64,000 nucleotides of DNA. It comes from Albugo candida. Its lineage: Eukaryota; Oomycota; Peronosporomycetes; Albuginales. Below the pieces are notes generated by a model. That model saw only the letters and a list, made by a program, of their open reading frames with translations. It had not been told where the DNA came from and made no database searches. The stretch is taken from NCBI GenBank assembly GCA_040437565.1, contig JBDOQK010000054.1, positions 124,001-188,000 on the forward strand, in the 5' to 3' direction. Below are positions 11,577 to 20,982 of this stretch, piece by piece; position 1 is the stretch's first letter, and each line of letters starts with the position of its first letter. A program made the position numbers and the translations under genes.

Positions 11577-11825
11577 GCTGGGAGCCATTATCCAGAAGCG
11601 TTTGTCACCTCGGCCAATGCAATAGAAATAACGCCTTCTTCCAGGCCGTTACCATCGCACGGGATCGCTGGAGGGTCAACAATAGCAAATACGGTTCAAT
11701 CGACGACCTCTAAAGCGGATTTCATCTCAATTGGATTGATTTTATGCGTTATACCCGTGGTTGCAATTGTTGGGATTTTCTGTCTTTCACGAAAGCGACA
11801 GCGTTCGTTCAATATTTATAACTGA
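11165..11825 (+). CDS. small type I membrane protein with coiled-coil ectodomain
   Basis: Two exons: 11165-11271 and 11357-11825 (intron of 85 bases, GTACGA..GGTAG). The first exon gives a signal peptide, MVRHKVRPLFLIVSLMQYVM, then LLQSFSCPVSINFDIE. The joined frame continues into a charged helical region (YRALLEEEKRLEYQK, KDSKKGTEESKGGKDE), a Ser/Thr/Ala-rich stretch, and one membrane helix FISIGLILCVIPVVAIVGIF followed by basic RKRQR. Signal peptide plus a single stop-transfer helix predicts type I topology with a short cytosolic tail. About 190 aa. No family recognised. An incomplete second copy lies at 9906-10317, due to the assembly duplicate. Confidence 0.6.
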
Positions 11826-11855
11826 TATAAAGTATAGTTAAGAACCAAATTGTGA

Positions 11856-12214
11856 ATGGAAATATGTTTTCGGACGCCTTTGATACGCGAAGAAAAGAAT
11901 GTGCTGCTGTTTTCCTATCGCTGTAAATTCGCTTATGCTGTCATTTTATAGGATTACAATGAGCTACTCGAGAGATGCGCGATCCTTGAGCAAAAGATCA
12001 GACAAAAGAGGATAGAGAATAAGTGCGTTACAAAGGCTACTATCCACAATGCTGAACACTTTGTGCACGCAGCTATCTTCTTGATGAATTATCTCAGTAC
12101 AATCCGAGCGATTTCGATTCGGATTCGGAGGGAGAGCGACTAACTGGTACCTCTTCGATTTTAAATCAGGTTAACGCAGCGCTCCAGCATGAAAAAAACA
12201 GCAAACAAGAGTGA
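11856..12214 (+). CDS. 85-aa coiled-coil acidic protein, three exons
   Basis: Small gene recovered by splicing: exons 11856-11900, 11952-12022 and 12073-12214, introns of about 50 bases, phases consistent (258 coding bases including stop). The protein starts MEICFRTPLIREEKN, has a coiled coil (DYNELLERCAILEQKIRQ, then KRIENNYLLDELSQYNP) and an acidic patch DFDSDSEGER, ending HEKNSKQE. The size, early coiled coil and acidic patch are faintly like small chromatin-remodelling subunits such as INO80E; I do not claim it. It starts 30 bases after the preceding stop. Confidence 0.55.
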
Positions 12215-12298
12215 TGGATAAACACATGACTCTCTAAAGTCAATAAGTGATCATATTTTCATCACATTTATAAATACAATGGAAAGGTGCATAAAGAT

Positions 12299-13247
12299 CT
12301 AATGATCAAACAATCGGAACGTCGGCGTTAGTTGTGCTTTGTGGAACATTGTTGTAAACGATTGCTCCTTTTGAGAATGCAGGATGCTACGGCCAAACAT
12401 TAGATCATACTCTAATGAAATGCAGAGACTTACCTGAGATATTACGAAATAATTGAAAAATGCGTTGACGAAAAGTAATGAAGCGTCCAAGATTGTAAGC
12501 CAAAAGTTCCCCATCGATAAAGGCCAAATTGCAATACTGTACAGCACGTTGTCAGATTTGATTGACATATCAGCGATGTAGCTCATTCGTACAACACGAG
12601 AAAGAATGTTCGAGTGCTGTTTCCATACATAAACCCAAAGTTTTCACGAAGAAGTAGATCGATTTTCTCTGTTCGCAATTCGAAAGCGAGGAGCAATGCA
12701 CCAAACATACTACACACCATTATTAACACAATGATAGGAGACGGAATGGACGTTTTGCGTACATGATGTAAATCCCTGCGATACATTTCTGGAAGCTATT
12801 CACATGGCCGAAAATCCACGCAAGCACACCCACAGCGATGGTAGCTGATGCCAATAACATATTCATAAATCGCATGACGCGTAATATAGTGTCGCTGCTG
12901 GATGATTTGATTCTAAGAAATGTATATTTTGTGAGAAAAATCCATCAATCAGACTCAAGTCTGCTTACGAAGTGCCAAGTTCTTCAATAAGGTTTATACG
13001 ATGAACAGTATTGACACCGTTACCGAGCGGTGTTGATGGAGGGAGCTGCGACGCATTCCACTGATTATGTGGTCCACTAGAGATGGGAGGACTTGCTGGA
13101 GGAGCGTAGGATGGAAACTACAGAAGCACCGCTTAAAACTTGATGCTTCCTTAAAAGAGCTTTTCTTACTTTTTGAGGATCCAAAGAAGGCTCCATTGTC
13201 GGCGATTGTGCTCGTAAAACGGAAGGGTCCTGAAACGGATTGTTCAT
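12299..13247 (-). CDS. TVP15/COPI-associated Golgi membrane protein
   Basis: Reads as the COPI-associated/TVP15 family, tetraspan proteins of Golgi vesicles. Start at 13247 gives MNNPFQDPSVLRAQSP with an NPF motif; an exon FPSYAPPASPPISSGPHNQW follows, Pro-rich, then NLIEELGTSIKSSSSDTILR and the first helix (MRFMNMLLASATIAVGVLAW). The core exon IIMFGALLLAFELR followed by LLLRENFGFMYGN is the diagnostic stretch of the family (a conserved FELR and FGF). Splicing after FFLVF leads to IAIWPLSMGNFWLTILDA and a last helix ending YFVISQ. At least five introns of about 45-80 bases. The very C-terminus can be read two ways and is uncertain. Confidence 0.75.
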
Positions 13248-13590
13248 GTCTGTGAGCAGCGTCAAGTTCCAATCTAATTGAGCGTAACGATTCGAACGCA
13301 ACAAATTCTAAGAAAGGAGTTGCTTTAATTAGATCCTACTTAAATGGCCTAAAATAGCGTATTCCGTGAATCGAGATTGTCGCTATTTGGGAAAAACACA
13401 ACGTATACTGTATACCACGTCATGAGAAGCGCTTTTGGCTAAGAGTTTCCCCAACGTTATTGCCGTAAATACTCGCTACCTAGTTGACAATACGCAAAGA
13501 AGAGAGATGTAAAATAGTCCGAATAGAAACCGCTTTGGATATATTTTATTTTGGTCGCGAATAAAGCTTCCGTTTCAACAGAGAGGCTGG
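13248..13590. other. intergenic, nothing recognised
   Basis: Divergent spacer between the TVP15-like gene and the small gene that follows. No repeat, RNA or clear promoter motif seen. Confidence 0.5.
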
Positions 13591-13632
13591 TTGAATTCGT
13601 ATGATCTCAATCGGCTTGAAGAATACATTTGG

Positions 13633-13949
13633 ATGGAATCGCACTCCGTGGAAGAATTCAGAAGTCGGAGTCGCGTCCAACTACGCGTTATCCATGATAA
13701 AGCTTCAAGCAGCTACGAATTGAGTGCCGAAGATCCGTGTTTCTCGCATCGTGGAAAGCTATCGCTATCGCATTCATTCCAGGTATCACAGCCGGTACCG
13801 CCAAAACACGTACCAAATGACAGCAAAAGCTTCTATTCGCCGAATTGTCCGATTCATTTACACAGTCTGAGCTTATGGAGGAGACGATATCCGGCGCAAT
13901 GGCAGCAGAAAAAGTCACCAAAGCTGAAAGAATACGCCACAGCAGATAG
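13633..13949 (+). CDS. small hypothetical protein, two exons
   Basis: Exon 1 from ATG 13633 (MESHSVEEFRSRSRVQLR) to 13782, intron 13783-13823 (41 bases, GTATCA..GACAG), exon 2 13824-13949 giving QKLLFAELSDSFTQSELMEE and ending ERIRHSR. About 91 aa, charged, no membrane helix. The phase-0 splice converts a poor-looking frame into a plausible acidic helix, which supports the model. The open frame extends upstream of the chosen ATG. Function unknown. Confidence 0.45.
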
Positions 13950-14082
13950 TAAGCACTACGCGGAAACCGCACATCAAAGCTCATAAGGCAAAGTGGGATT
14001 TGAAAGATCGCTGTATCATCAAAACTTCATAAAATACAAGACCATAAAGCAGGCGGCACGGTGGTTTTATCTTTGGTCTACT

Positions 14083-14993
14083 TTAACAAATACACTGTTA
14101 ATGAATTGCAGAATGAATGTAAAGTAAGAACCTCTTTCTGCTTTGCGGCTACGAACTGCGGAGGTGACGTAGCTAGTGCTTCATCGATAGAAGTCTTTGG
14201 TCGTTTGATCGCTTGCCCAACCTTTTTCACAGCGTGAGATTCGAGAGGAATGTCAATTTCTCGTACCACTTCTGTGACTGCTTTGAGCTCGTCGACCACC
14301 GTGGAAATTGACTGCGATTTTTGTGTCATCTAATGAAAATCCATCAGCAACTCATACAAAGTCCAATATCTCGTTCTTAACATGTGTGAAGCTTTTCTCA
14401 ATGGCGTTAATATCAAGTGTGCACGTGTTCGGAATGCGTTCGCTGTCGACATTATTATCCACGACATTATCTACCGTCCGCTTTCTCCCGCTTTCAAGAG
14501 CGCATTCCATTCGCGTTTGAATCATTTTTAGCACCTTGGAAGATACTCAAACTTCACTCGATTTTCGTTAGATTCATACATTTTTTCGAAGCGTTTGTAA
14601 ATTCTCTTTTTTCAGCTGTATCTCTTCTTGCAACTGAGACACTCGGCGAGCGGCTTTGTTATCTGCAGGCTCAATAACGTCTTCTACGCGATGAATTTCC
14701 CAATAAACTACTTTTATACATCAACGATAAGCGTACCTTGCACGATAGGATTGTACTGTTTGATCACAGAGCAAAATATACTCGCGCATAAATCCTTGAC
14801 ATGCGCTCGGAATATCTAGCATCCATTGACATTAAAACACGCAATGCGTCCATCACTACCGCATCACCTCATTCTGAGCTTCTGATAGATCTTTGCATTC
14901 GCTTTGTATCGCTTTCATCGCTCGATCCGCGCAGAATCCTTGCGCTTGCTTTAATTCCGCATATTTATACCGAGAATTGATGGCATTCGTCAT
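14083..14993 (-). CDS. unrecognised coiled-coil protein, multi-exon
   Basis: Reads on the minus strand from MTNAINSRYKYAELKQAQ at 14993. Exon joins fit in frame at QNE/IFRAHVKDLC (a 51-base intron), VQ/EDVIEP, LRKN/VLKMIQTR, EILDF/MTQKSQ and KQKE/CIC before the stop at 14083. The predicted protein is about 225 aa with two coiled coils (VSQLQEEIQLKKENLQTLRK and SISTVVDELKAVTEVVREI) and no membrane helix. Two helical N-terminal exons plus coiled coil could suit a kinetochore or cytoskeletal subunit, but I recognise no family. It is head to head with the next gene, about 36 bases apart. Confidence 0.5.
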
Positions 14994-15029
14994 TCTCGAC
15001 TTGACCTTGAAACGTCCTAGAATAAGCTC

Positions 15030-18000
15030 ATGCAAGCTTCCTCGAAAAAAGTCGTCGGAGATGAGAATTCCCATCGAATTCCGCCATCCTCCCACGACAC
15101 CACAGACAGAGTACGTACCCCTCCACCGAAATCAACGAAAGACCATCCGTCCGTCGCAAATTCACACAAAATGCTCCAAGAAAACATCGATACTGAAGCC
15201 GTTCTTTTCCCCAAAATCGGACGATTATTGCGTCGAGATCGACGATTTCCGACATGGAAATGGCGAGATTTCGTATTAGAACGTGATCGCTTGCAGTATT
15301 TCAGTGTAAAAGGCAGCCGAAAAGGCGAAATTTGTATCAACGAAAGCACTCCGATTTCCATACGGAAAATTGATACGCTGAGGCCCCACAGCTTTATCAT
15401 TTACATCAAAAATGAGAAAATCACGCTGGCTGCTGGAAGCGAACAGGAAAGGGAGTCATGGATCGATATATTTCAAACGCATTTCCACGCGAATATCGAA
15501 ATTGTCAGCTCACAAACAGGAGAAAAAATGAAGAAAAAACCAGCTTTTGTTCAGCTTCCAGACGCCACAATCACTGAATTTTCCGAGGAAATTAGTGATC
15601 ATGACGTTGGGGAAGATAGTTTTAATGCACAAGTGTTACCAATGGCTGAGAAAAACTCGCAATTTCTCAGTATCGAGAAATCTCACACCGCTGAGCCTAA
15701 TCCTTTGGAAACGATGCGGAAGGAATCTGATATGACATTTGGACCGCTGAAAGAAGAATTCTCAAAAATTATATTCCCAGCTAAATTACCGACACATGAA
15801 TACCTTTTGGGCGTGGGTCCTCTTGTGCGGCGTTTAGGTTGGAGTGACGAGCGGATTCTCGCGGTGGGTCTATACATCGATGCGGAGAGCGCTTGGAAGG
15901 AGCTTTGTCAAATCAATCTCGATCGATTCACATCGTATCCAGCCAGAAGAAGTAGCACCATTCTCAGTAGATGTAATAGCACGTTGAGTGAAGAAAGCAC
16001 AGGACAGAAAAACAGCTCCAAACGAGCAGTTCGGGTAGTCAAGCGATTGATTGCATACGGAGACCAATCTTTTTATAATGATTTTCTCTTGCGCACAACA
16101 TTTCGCCGTATTTTTGTGATTTCTTCTCGAAAACGCGTCTCTCGATCCGTTCTGATCGCTTTACTACACGACGAATTACAATTTCGCGTTGGAAGCGATG
16201 CAAAAGAGGCTTTAGAGATGTTTCTCGCGTTTATCGAAAAATCGCTCAAAAAGACAGAATCGATGGTATTCCGACTCCAACCGGACGGAACGTTGGAATT
16301 CGTATTTCGAGGCACTTGTTTCCCTCCAATTGCGTCGACAGCGCTTTGTCGAGCGCTTCAAGCAATGTTTTTCGACCTCAACTCCATCCAATTTGACGCA
16401 AAACGAGGATTAGTCGCAAGACTTCCATCAATGTGGGTCCACAGTGAGCTCGAGGAAGCACCTATGACCACTGACATGCAAAAAAGCGGGATTGGTACCA
16501 GCGGCGATGAGATGGATGACGAGGATGACGAGGACGACGATGAGCTGGAAGATCAGAGTGATGAAAGTAAGACTACAAGCCCCGAAAAAGAGCGATCGGA
16601 TTCCGCACAAAACGCCCGAGAAAATGAGATTTTGTATCGATCGAGACGACATACGATGCAGAAATTGTTCGATGTGACTGTGGAAGGCGATGAGGCAGTT
16701 GTGCCGACCGAGCTCCAATACCAGTTGTCCACTCGACTCGGATCGATGGTCGATTCGACATCACACATTCCGTATCCGGGAAATCTGCCTGAGATCGATG
16801 GTAGCGTGCTTCTTGGCACGTGGTCTGCTTCTCCTTCTCGTTCTTTAGACCAACAAATGACTTGTGTTGGACTGTATGTGGACCCCGTGGATGCAAGTGA
16901 TTGCCTGCTTGTGTATAAAGGCCAATCTGTAGGGAGTATCATCGACCATCCCAACTTCTTCACACAATTTGGTCAAGGCGCATTTTCAAAGCATTTTGTA
17001 TTCAAAGTCTGTCAGAGAATGGAAATCTCACAATTGATCCAACAAATAGCAAAGTTGCAACAACTCGTAGTGATCAAGCATAATGCAAGCGCTCTATCGG
17101 ACCAGCAGGCGAGTGAGATTACAGATCCATCAGTTCAAGCATTCATGGAAGCTTTCAGGCCGCATTGGAGTCAACGGATTGAAGCGCTGGAACAGCTCAT
17201 TTTCTCAATCGATAGAAAAAACGAAATGGAAGCGAGATTTTACGCGTTGAATACCGATTCCGAGCATACGGAATCATGGAGGATTCTTGTGCCGCATCAA
17301 ATTGTGGCATTGTTATTCCAAAGAGCGTTTTATGGTAAATTATTGATCGACCCGATGTCTCGAATTCGACTTCTTCAACGACTTCCGACGCTTTTGGATT
17401 TGGCAAAAGATGATTTGGTGCACACGTATCACGATGAGATTCGAGTGTTGCGTGAGAATTACATGCGTCAGCGACCAGAACATCGGGTTAAAGTAGGCTA
17501 TATGCTGCTATCATATGAGAAGCGAAAACGTATTGTGACCCAAGCAGATGGAAACAAAAGCTCCGTGACAATTCGATCTCGCTGGGCACGTCGATGGTGT
17601 CGACTGGATGGCTCCTGCTTCTCGTACTATTCCAGCAAGCGAAAAAAACATCCGCGTCAAGTGATCGATATAACGTGCTGTAAAGTTGCAGAGATTAAAA
17701 GCTCCGATACCTCGACTTTCTCAATCTTTGCATCGGATGGACAAGCATTTCGTCAGAGTCTCACTATCGGCATGGAGCAAATGGACGGCAAGCTTTTAGC
17801 TTTGAAGACTGAGAGTGTATACGATGGAGCAGATTGGCTTGAATGTCTTCTAGAGGCTCAGAAAATACCAAGCACAATGCCTCCCTTTTTGAAAAGTAGC
17901 GATCCAGATGCAAGCTTGAATCTACGGACCTATAAAGACGAGCATCAAAGCACAATGACGCTTCCTGGTAGCTCATCGGCACAGACGCCGGATGAGATTG

Positions 18001-18176
18001 ACGTTCAACCAGCCGCAAGTTTGGATGTAAAGAATGGTGGAACGATCGCCAATACGACGATATCGATGGTTGAGTGTCGAAAAGAAGGATCAATATGGCT
18101 CTGGCTGCAAGAGGACGCACGACATCGAATGCTACTTATCGCATGGTTTCTTATTGTATGGTTATCGGGCAAGTAG
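15030..18176 (+). CDS. PH - chalcone-isomerase-like x2 - PH protein with C-terminal membrane anchor
   Basis: 1048-aa single-exon protein. PH domain 1 at about 58-155 (GRLLRRDRRFPTWKWRDFVL, ending with the PH Trp in ERESWIDIF). A chalcone-isomerase-like domain at about 245-455: EYLLGVGPLVRRLG, LAVGLYIDAESAWKE, LLRTTFRRIFVISSRKRVSR, PDGTLEFVFRG and the late helix ALCRALQAMFFDL. An acidic Asp/Glu run near 494-512. A second chalcone-isomerase-like domain at about 595-785, with TCVGLYVDPVDAS, FSKHFVFKVCQRMEIS and LVPHQIVALLFQRAFYGKLL. PH domain 2 at about 818-945 (VKVGYMLLSYEKRKR, RWARRWCRLDGSCFSYYSSK, ADWLECLLEA). C-terminal helix MLLIAWFLIVWLSGK, a tail anchor. CHI-like folds bind fatty acids or flavonoids; with PH domains and an anchor, a lipid-handling role at membrane contacts is a fair inference. 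Confidence 0.75.
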   Translation: MQASSKKVVGDENSHRIPPSSHDTTDRVRTPPPKSTKDHPSVANSHKMLQENIDTEAVLFPKIGRLLRRDRRFPTWKWRDFVLERDRLQYFSVKGSRKGEICINESTPISIRKIDTLRPHSFIIYIKNEKITLAAGSEQERESWIDIFQTHFHANIEIVSSQTGEKMKKKPAFVQLPDATITEFSEEISDHDVGEDSFNAQVLPMAEKNSQFLSIEKSHTAEPNPLETMRKESDMTFGPLKEEFSKIIFPAKLPTHEYLLGVGPLVRRLGWSDERILAVGLYIDAESAWKELCQINLDRFTSYPARRSSTILSRCNSTLSEESTGQKNSSKRAVRVVKRLIAYGDQSFYNDFLLRTTFRRIFVISSRKRVSRSVLIALLHDELQFRVGSDAKEALEMFLAFIEKSLKKTESMVFRLQPDGTLEFVFRGTCFPPIASTALCRALQAMFFDLNSIQFDAKRGLVARLPSMWVHSELEEAPMTTDMQKSGIGTSGDEMDDEDDEDDDELEDQSDESKTTSPEKERSDSAQNARENEILYRSRRHTMQKLFDVTVEGDEAVVPTELQYQLSTRLGSMVDSTSHIPYPGNLPEIDGSVLLGTWSASPSRSLDQQMTCVGLYVDPVDASDCLLVYKGQSVGSIIDHPNFFTQFGQGAFSKHFVFKVCQRMEISQLIQQIAKLQQLVVIKHNASALSDQQASEITDPSVQAFMEAFRPHWSQRIEALEQLIFSIDRKNEMEARFYALNTDSEHTESWRILVPHQIVALLFQRAFYGKLLIDPMSRIRLLQRLPTLLDLAKDDLVHTYHDEIRVLRENYMRQRPEHRVKVGYMLLSYEKRKRIVTQADGNKSSVTIRSRWARRWCRLDGSCFSYYSSKRKKHPRQVIDITCCKVAEIKSSDTSTFSIFASDGQAFRQSLTIGMEQMDGKLLALKTESVYDGADWLECLLEAQKIPSTMPPFLKSSDPDASLNLRTYKDEHQSTMTLPGSSSAQTPDEIDVQPAASLDVKNGGTIANTTISMVECRKEGSIWLWLQEDARHRMLLIAWFLIVWLSGK

Positions 18177-18200
18177 TTGTTTTGATGTTGGAATTCTTTG

Positions 18201-18440
18201 CTACTCGCTAAGCCACCACAACATGAATCTATCGAAATGAATCATATTTGTCTTTTCGTCTTTCAAACTTTGTGCAGCAGCCTGTAGCTCTTCTTTGTCA
18301 AATTGCTCGCCGAGTTGGTAGCATAGCGCGTCGAGCTTCCCCACAGGAATCGCATTGATATGAAGTGTGTCCCATGAGTGGAAAATGCTTTTGAAAGCCT
18401 CCAAACGCTCTTCCGAAAGCCCGTAATTCTCATCGGTCAT
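18201..18440 (-). CDS. EF-hand-like calmodulin-related small protein
   Basis: 79 aa, MTDENYGLSEERLEAFKSIF to MIHFDRFMLWWLSE. The helix pattern with LDALCYQLGEQFDKEELQAA and the final FDRFMLWW looks like an EF-hand pair of the calmodulin/CML type, but the loop WDTLHINAIPVGK lacks the usual Asp ligands, so calcium binding is doubtful. It lies tail to tail with the PH/CHI gene, 24 bases apart. A complete small protein or the last part of a longer one. Confidence 0.5.
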   Translation of the reverse strand: MTDENYGLSEERLEAFKSIFHSWDTLHINAIPVGKLDALCYQLGEQFDKEELQAAAQSLKDEKTNMIHFDRFMLWWLSE

Positions 18441-18471
18441 TTCAAAGAGTCTTTTCAGTCTGAAGCCAATT

Positions 18472-20089
18472 ATGGACGCACAACTATGCGCTTCCAGCGG
18501 GTGTGTCCATCAGAGAGCGCTCCATCAGGTTTTGTGCTTTTTATATGCTTTTCTTCTTTTTCACGGCTTTGTAGATGGAAGACAGACGAGCAAACGACAT
18601 GGAGGCGTGTGGCCAGCAAGTGTTTGCGCTAGAGGAAGCATTACTCTGTTCGAAACAGACAATTTCCACCTTACAGCAAAAGAATATATCGCTGCAAATT
18701 GAATTGTGTCAGGCCCAAATAAACGCTTCTCACTGCCATAAAGAGCATCAAACGCTCTTTGTGGCTCATGAGACTCAGCAGCGAGTGAGAAGAGTGAATT
18801 TTCTATCCAAAACGTTTGATGGATTTTGAATAGACAGCGAAATTAATGGAAAAGCAGCTTCATACATTGCGTGAAAATGTGAGCTTATTCACAACGCGAA
18901 TCGATACGCTCTGTGCGGAGAAGAATGACCACATTTTTCTGGTAAGAAATCTGCGTCAAAGTCTGTGAATTGATTTGTTTTGTGGCAGGTAGCAGCACTC
19001 GAACAAAAGCTCGAAAAATGTCATTTCGCGGCAGTCCAATTCGATGAAAAATTGCGAGAAATGAATAAAAGTTTGATACAAAATGTGAGTCGAAGACGAA
19101 TGGTTGTGATCGATTTACGCGCTCATTCAATGCGATAGAAAAACATTTCGAAACAAATGAAAAATCAGTTGCGATGCAAAGAGAAGGAAATCGCATTATG
19201 GAAGCGGAGGTATCCATTGAGCGTCCCAAAGCATCACACGGAGCATCGCGAGGCGCAGACCGATACATTCACGCAGCAGAATCGCAACAATCTAAAGTTC
19301 AAAGATACATCCCATGCAATTGGTATCTTTGCACAAAGCTTTGATTCCTTCCAACGCGAAATACGGACACAACTTTTTTCATTCTCAGAGTGTATGAACG
19401 AATTCGCAAGTACGCTCAAAGTGACAGCTAATAGAGCTGTATCAAAAGTGAAGGAGGAAATGCAAAGGCGGAAANNNNNNNNNNNNNNNNNNNNNNNNNN
19501 NNNNNNNNNNNNNNNNNNNNNNNNNNNNNNNNNNNNNNNNNNNNNNNNNNNNNNNNNNNNNNNNNNNNNNNNNNTTGCACAAAGCTTTGATTCCTTCCAA
19601 CGCGAAATACGGACACAACTTTTTTCATTCTCAGAGTGTATGAACGAATTCGCAAGTACGCTCAAAGTGACAGCTAATAGAGCTGTATCAAAAGTGAAGG
19701 AGGAAATGCAAAGGCGGAAAGAGCAGAGCGATTTAAGCCTGGAAGATCTCAGAATCAAATGGAGTCATCAGCTCGCGTATTGCAATCAAACGCACAACAA
19801 ACGAGCGATCGCTCTCCATACTGCGCTCCACAAACAGCAGAATAAATTTTCCTGCCTCCAAACATTTCAAAATTGGCGTATTTTTCGATACAAAGTGTTT
19901 ATCGGTCAAATCACCCATGAAAATATGCTCGTATTCGCCTTCAATCAAAGAGAACGGATGAACAGCTCATTGAAACAGGATGAAATGTGGAAGCGATGGC
20001 GATCTATAAACCCCGGAATGCGTCAAAAAGCCCAGCATTCTTCCGCAGGCTCAAGCCCAAACAATATATTGGAGCGTCCATTTCTATAA
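18472..20089 (+). CDS. coiled-coil protein, multi-exon, interrupted by a gap
   Basis: Exon 1 18472-18528 (MDAQLCASSGCVHQRALHQ), intron 18529-18574, then MEDRRANDMEACGQQVFALE and further exons joined by introns of about 45-55 bases near 18792-18837, 18943-18988 and 19085-19138. Exons carry long heptad-like stretches (EKQLHTLRENVSLFTT, VAALEQKLEKCHFAAVQF, DEKLREMNKSLIQN). The last exon gives IFAQSFDSFQREIRTQ, SDLSLEDLRIKWSHQL and ends NNILERPFL at 20089. The N run 19476-19575 is flanked by a 147-base duplicate (19329-19475 and 19576-19722), so the true exon is shorter by that amount. No family named; its neighbour is a flagellar SHIPPO protein, so an axonemal or centriolar role is only a guess. 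Confidence 0.55.
19329..19722 (+). repeat. 147-base direct duplication around a 100-N gap
   Basis: 19329-19475 recurs at 19576-19722, offset 247 bases, with N at 19476-19575 between. Assembly overlap. Confidence 0.9.
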
Positions 20090-20139
20090 ATAAGCAGCCG
20101 GTAAGAGCGTTAAGACGAAAATCCCACGCACAATGAGCG

Positions 20140-20877
20140 ATGTCGAGTGAGAGTTTTCAATTTCTCGTTGCGATAGAAATGGTCAGTAGCGGTCATTCAT
20201 CACTGCTTTTCGCTTCTCCGTCAAAGTTGGGGCCTTATAACGCATACGCTGCTTTTCTTCCCACAGAAAATCGATTCAAATGGCATCAATACGATCAAAC
20301 TCTGAGCGATACGATGGGATGTGAAGCCACAAATGGCAATACATCACGAGGGAAGAGCTTTGGAACCAGTACGCGTGAGAATTGGGATGTCACAAAGGCT
20401 GGAAGGAAGCAAAGCCCCGGGCCAAATGCATACAATCTACGCGATTCTTTCGGGACACAGCCACTTTCAGAACACAAGACAGCTGTTGGCGCCAAGTTTG
20501 ATAAAGCACCGCGTGTCTCACTGCATGATCATTCTTCTCCGAGCCCGGGTCCAATTTACGACATATTTTCGAGTTCGGGGCATAGAACGACATCAAATGG
20601 AACAAAATTTGGGTCAGCTGAACGCCAGCCACTGCACGGCAATTTTGAAAAAGAAGGGATGCAGTCGGGGTCCAATGCATTAGGAGCGGATACCAAAAGC
20701 TCGTTCTCGTACAAGAAATCTTGGGGACGCGGATCAGGTACCACATTTGGCTGTGAGAAGCGATTGCAGGGAGACCGATCGACCAAATCAGTGCCCGGTC
20801 CCATCTACGATCTCGATCCTACCGGATACAAAACTGGCGGTGTGTTGTCATTCACAAAAGAGAAGCGATTTCGATAG
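20140..20877 (+). CDS. SHIPPO (STPGR) repeat protein, flagellar type
   Basis: 245-aa protein with sperm-tail PG-rich repeats: QSPGPNAYNLRDSFG, PSPGPIYDIFSSSG and SVPGPIYDLDPTGY, each with the PGP-x-Y core, and intervening TKFGSAERQPL and TTFGCEKR of the kind found in ODF3/CIMAP-type proteins. Family members line the inside of ciliary doublet microtubules. This fits an organism with flagellate zoospores. A single exon; an in-frame start at 20140 or a later Met are both possible. Confidence 0.75.
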   Translation: MSSESFQFLVAIEMVSSGHSSLLFASPSKLGPYNAYAAFLPTENRFKWHQYDQTLSDTMGCEATNGNTSRGKSFGTSTRENWDVTKAGRKQSPGPNAYNLRDSFGTQPLSEHKTAVGAKFDKAPRVSLHDHSSPSPGPIYDIFSSSGHRTTSNGTKFGSAERQPLHGNFEKEGMQSGSNALGADTKSSFSYKKSWGRGSGTTFGCEKRLQGDRSTKSVPGPIYDLDPTGYKTGGVLSFTKEKRFR

Positions 20878-20982
20878 AAAGGAGTAATAATGGGCAAAGA
20901 AATGTATCATTTGCTTTCCGATAAGAACGAGTTTCTCCATCCATTCTCTCCTAATTGGAAGCCTGTGGGTGAATCGGACTGA

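Noticed and set aside
13688-13984. Minus-strand 98-codon frame
   Set aside because: Opposite the spliced plus-strand gene at 13633-13949, whose phase-0 intron gives a better protein.
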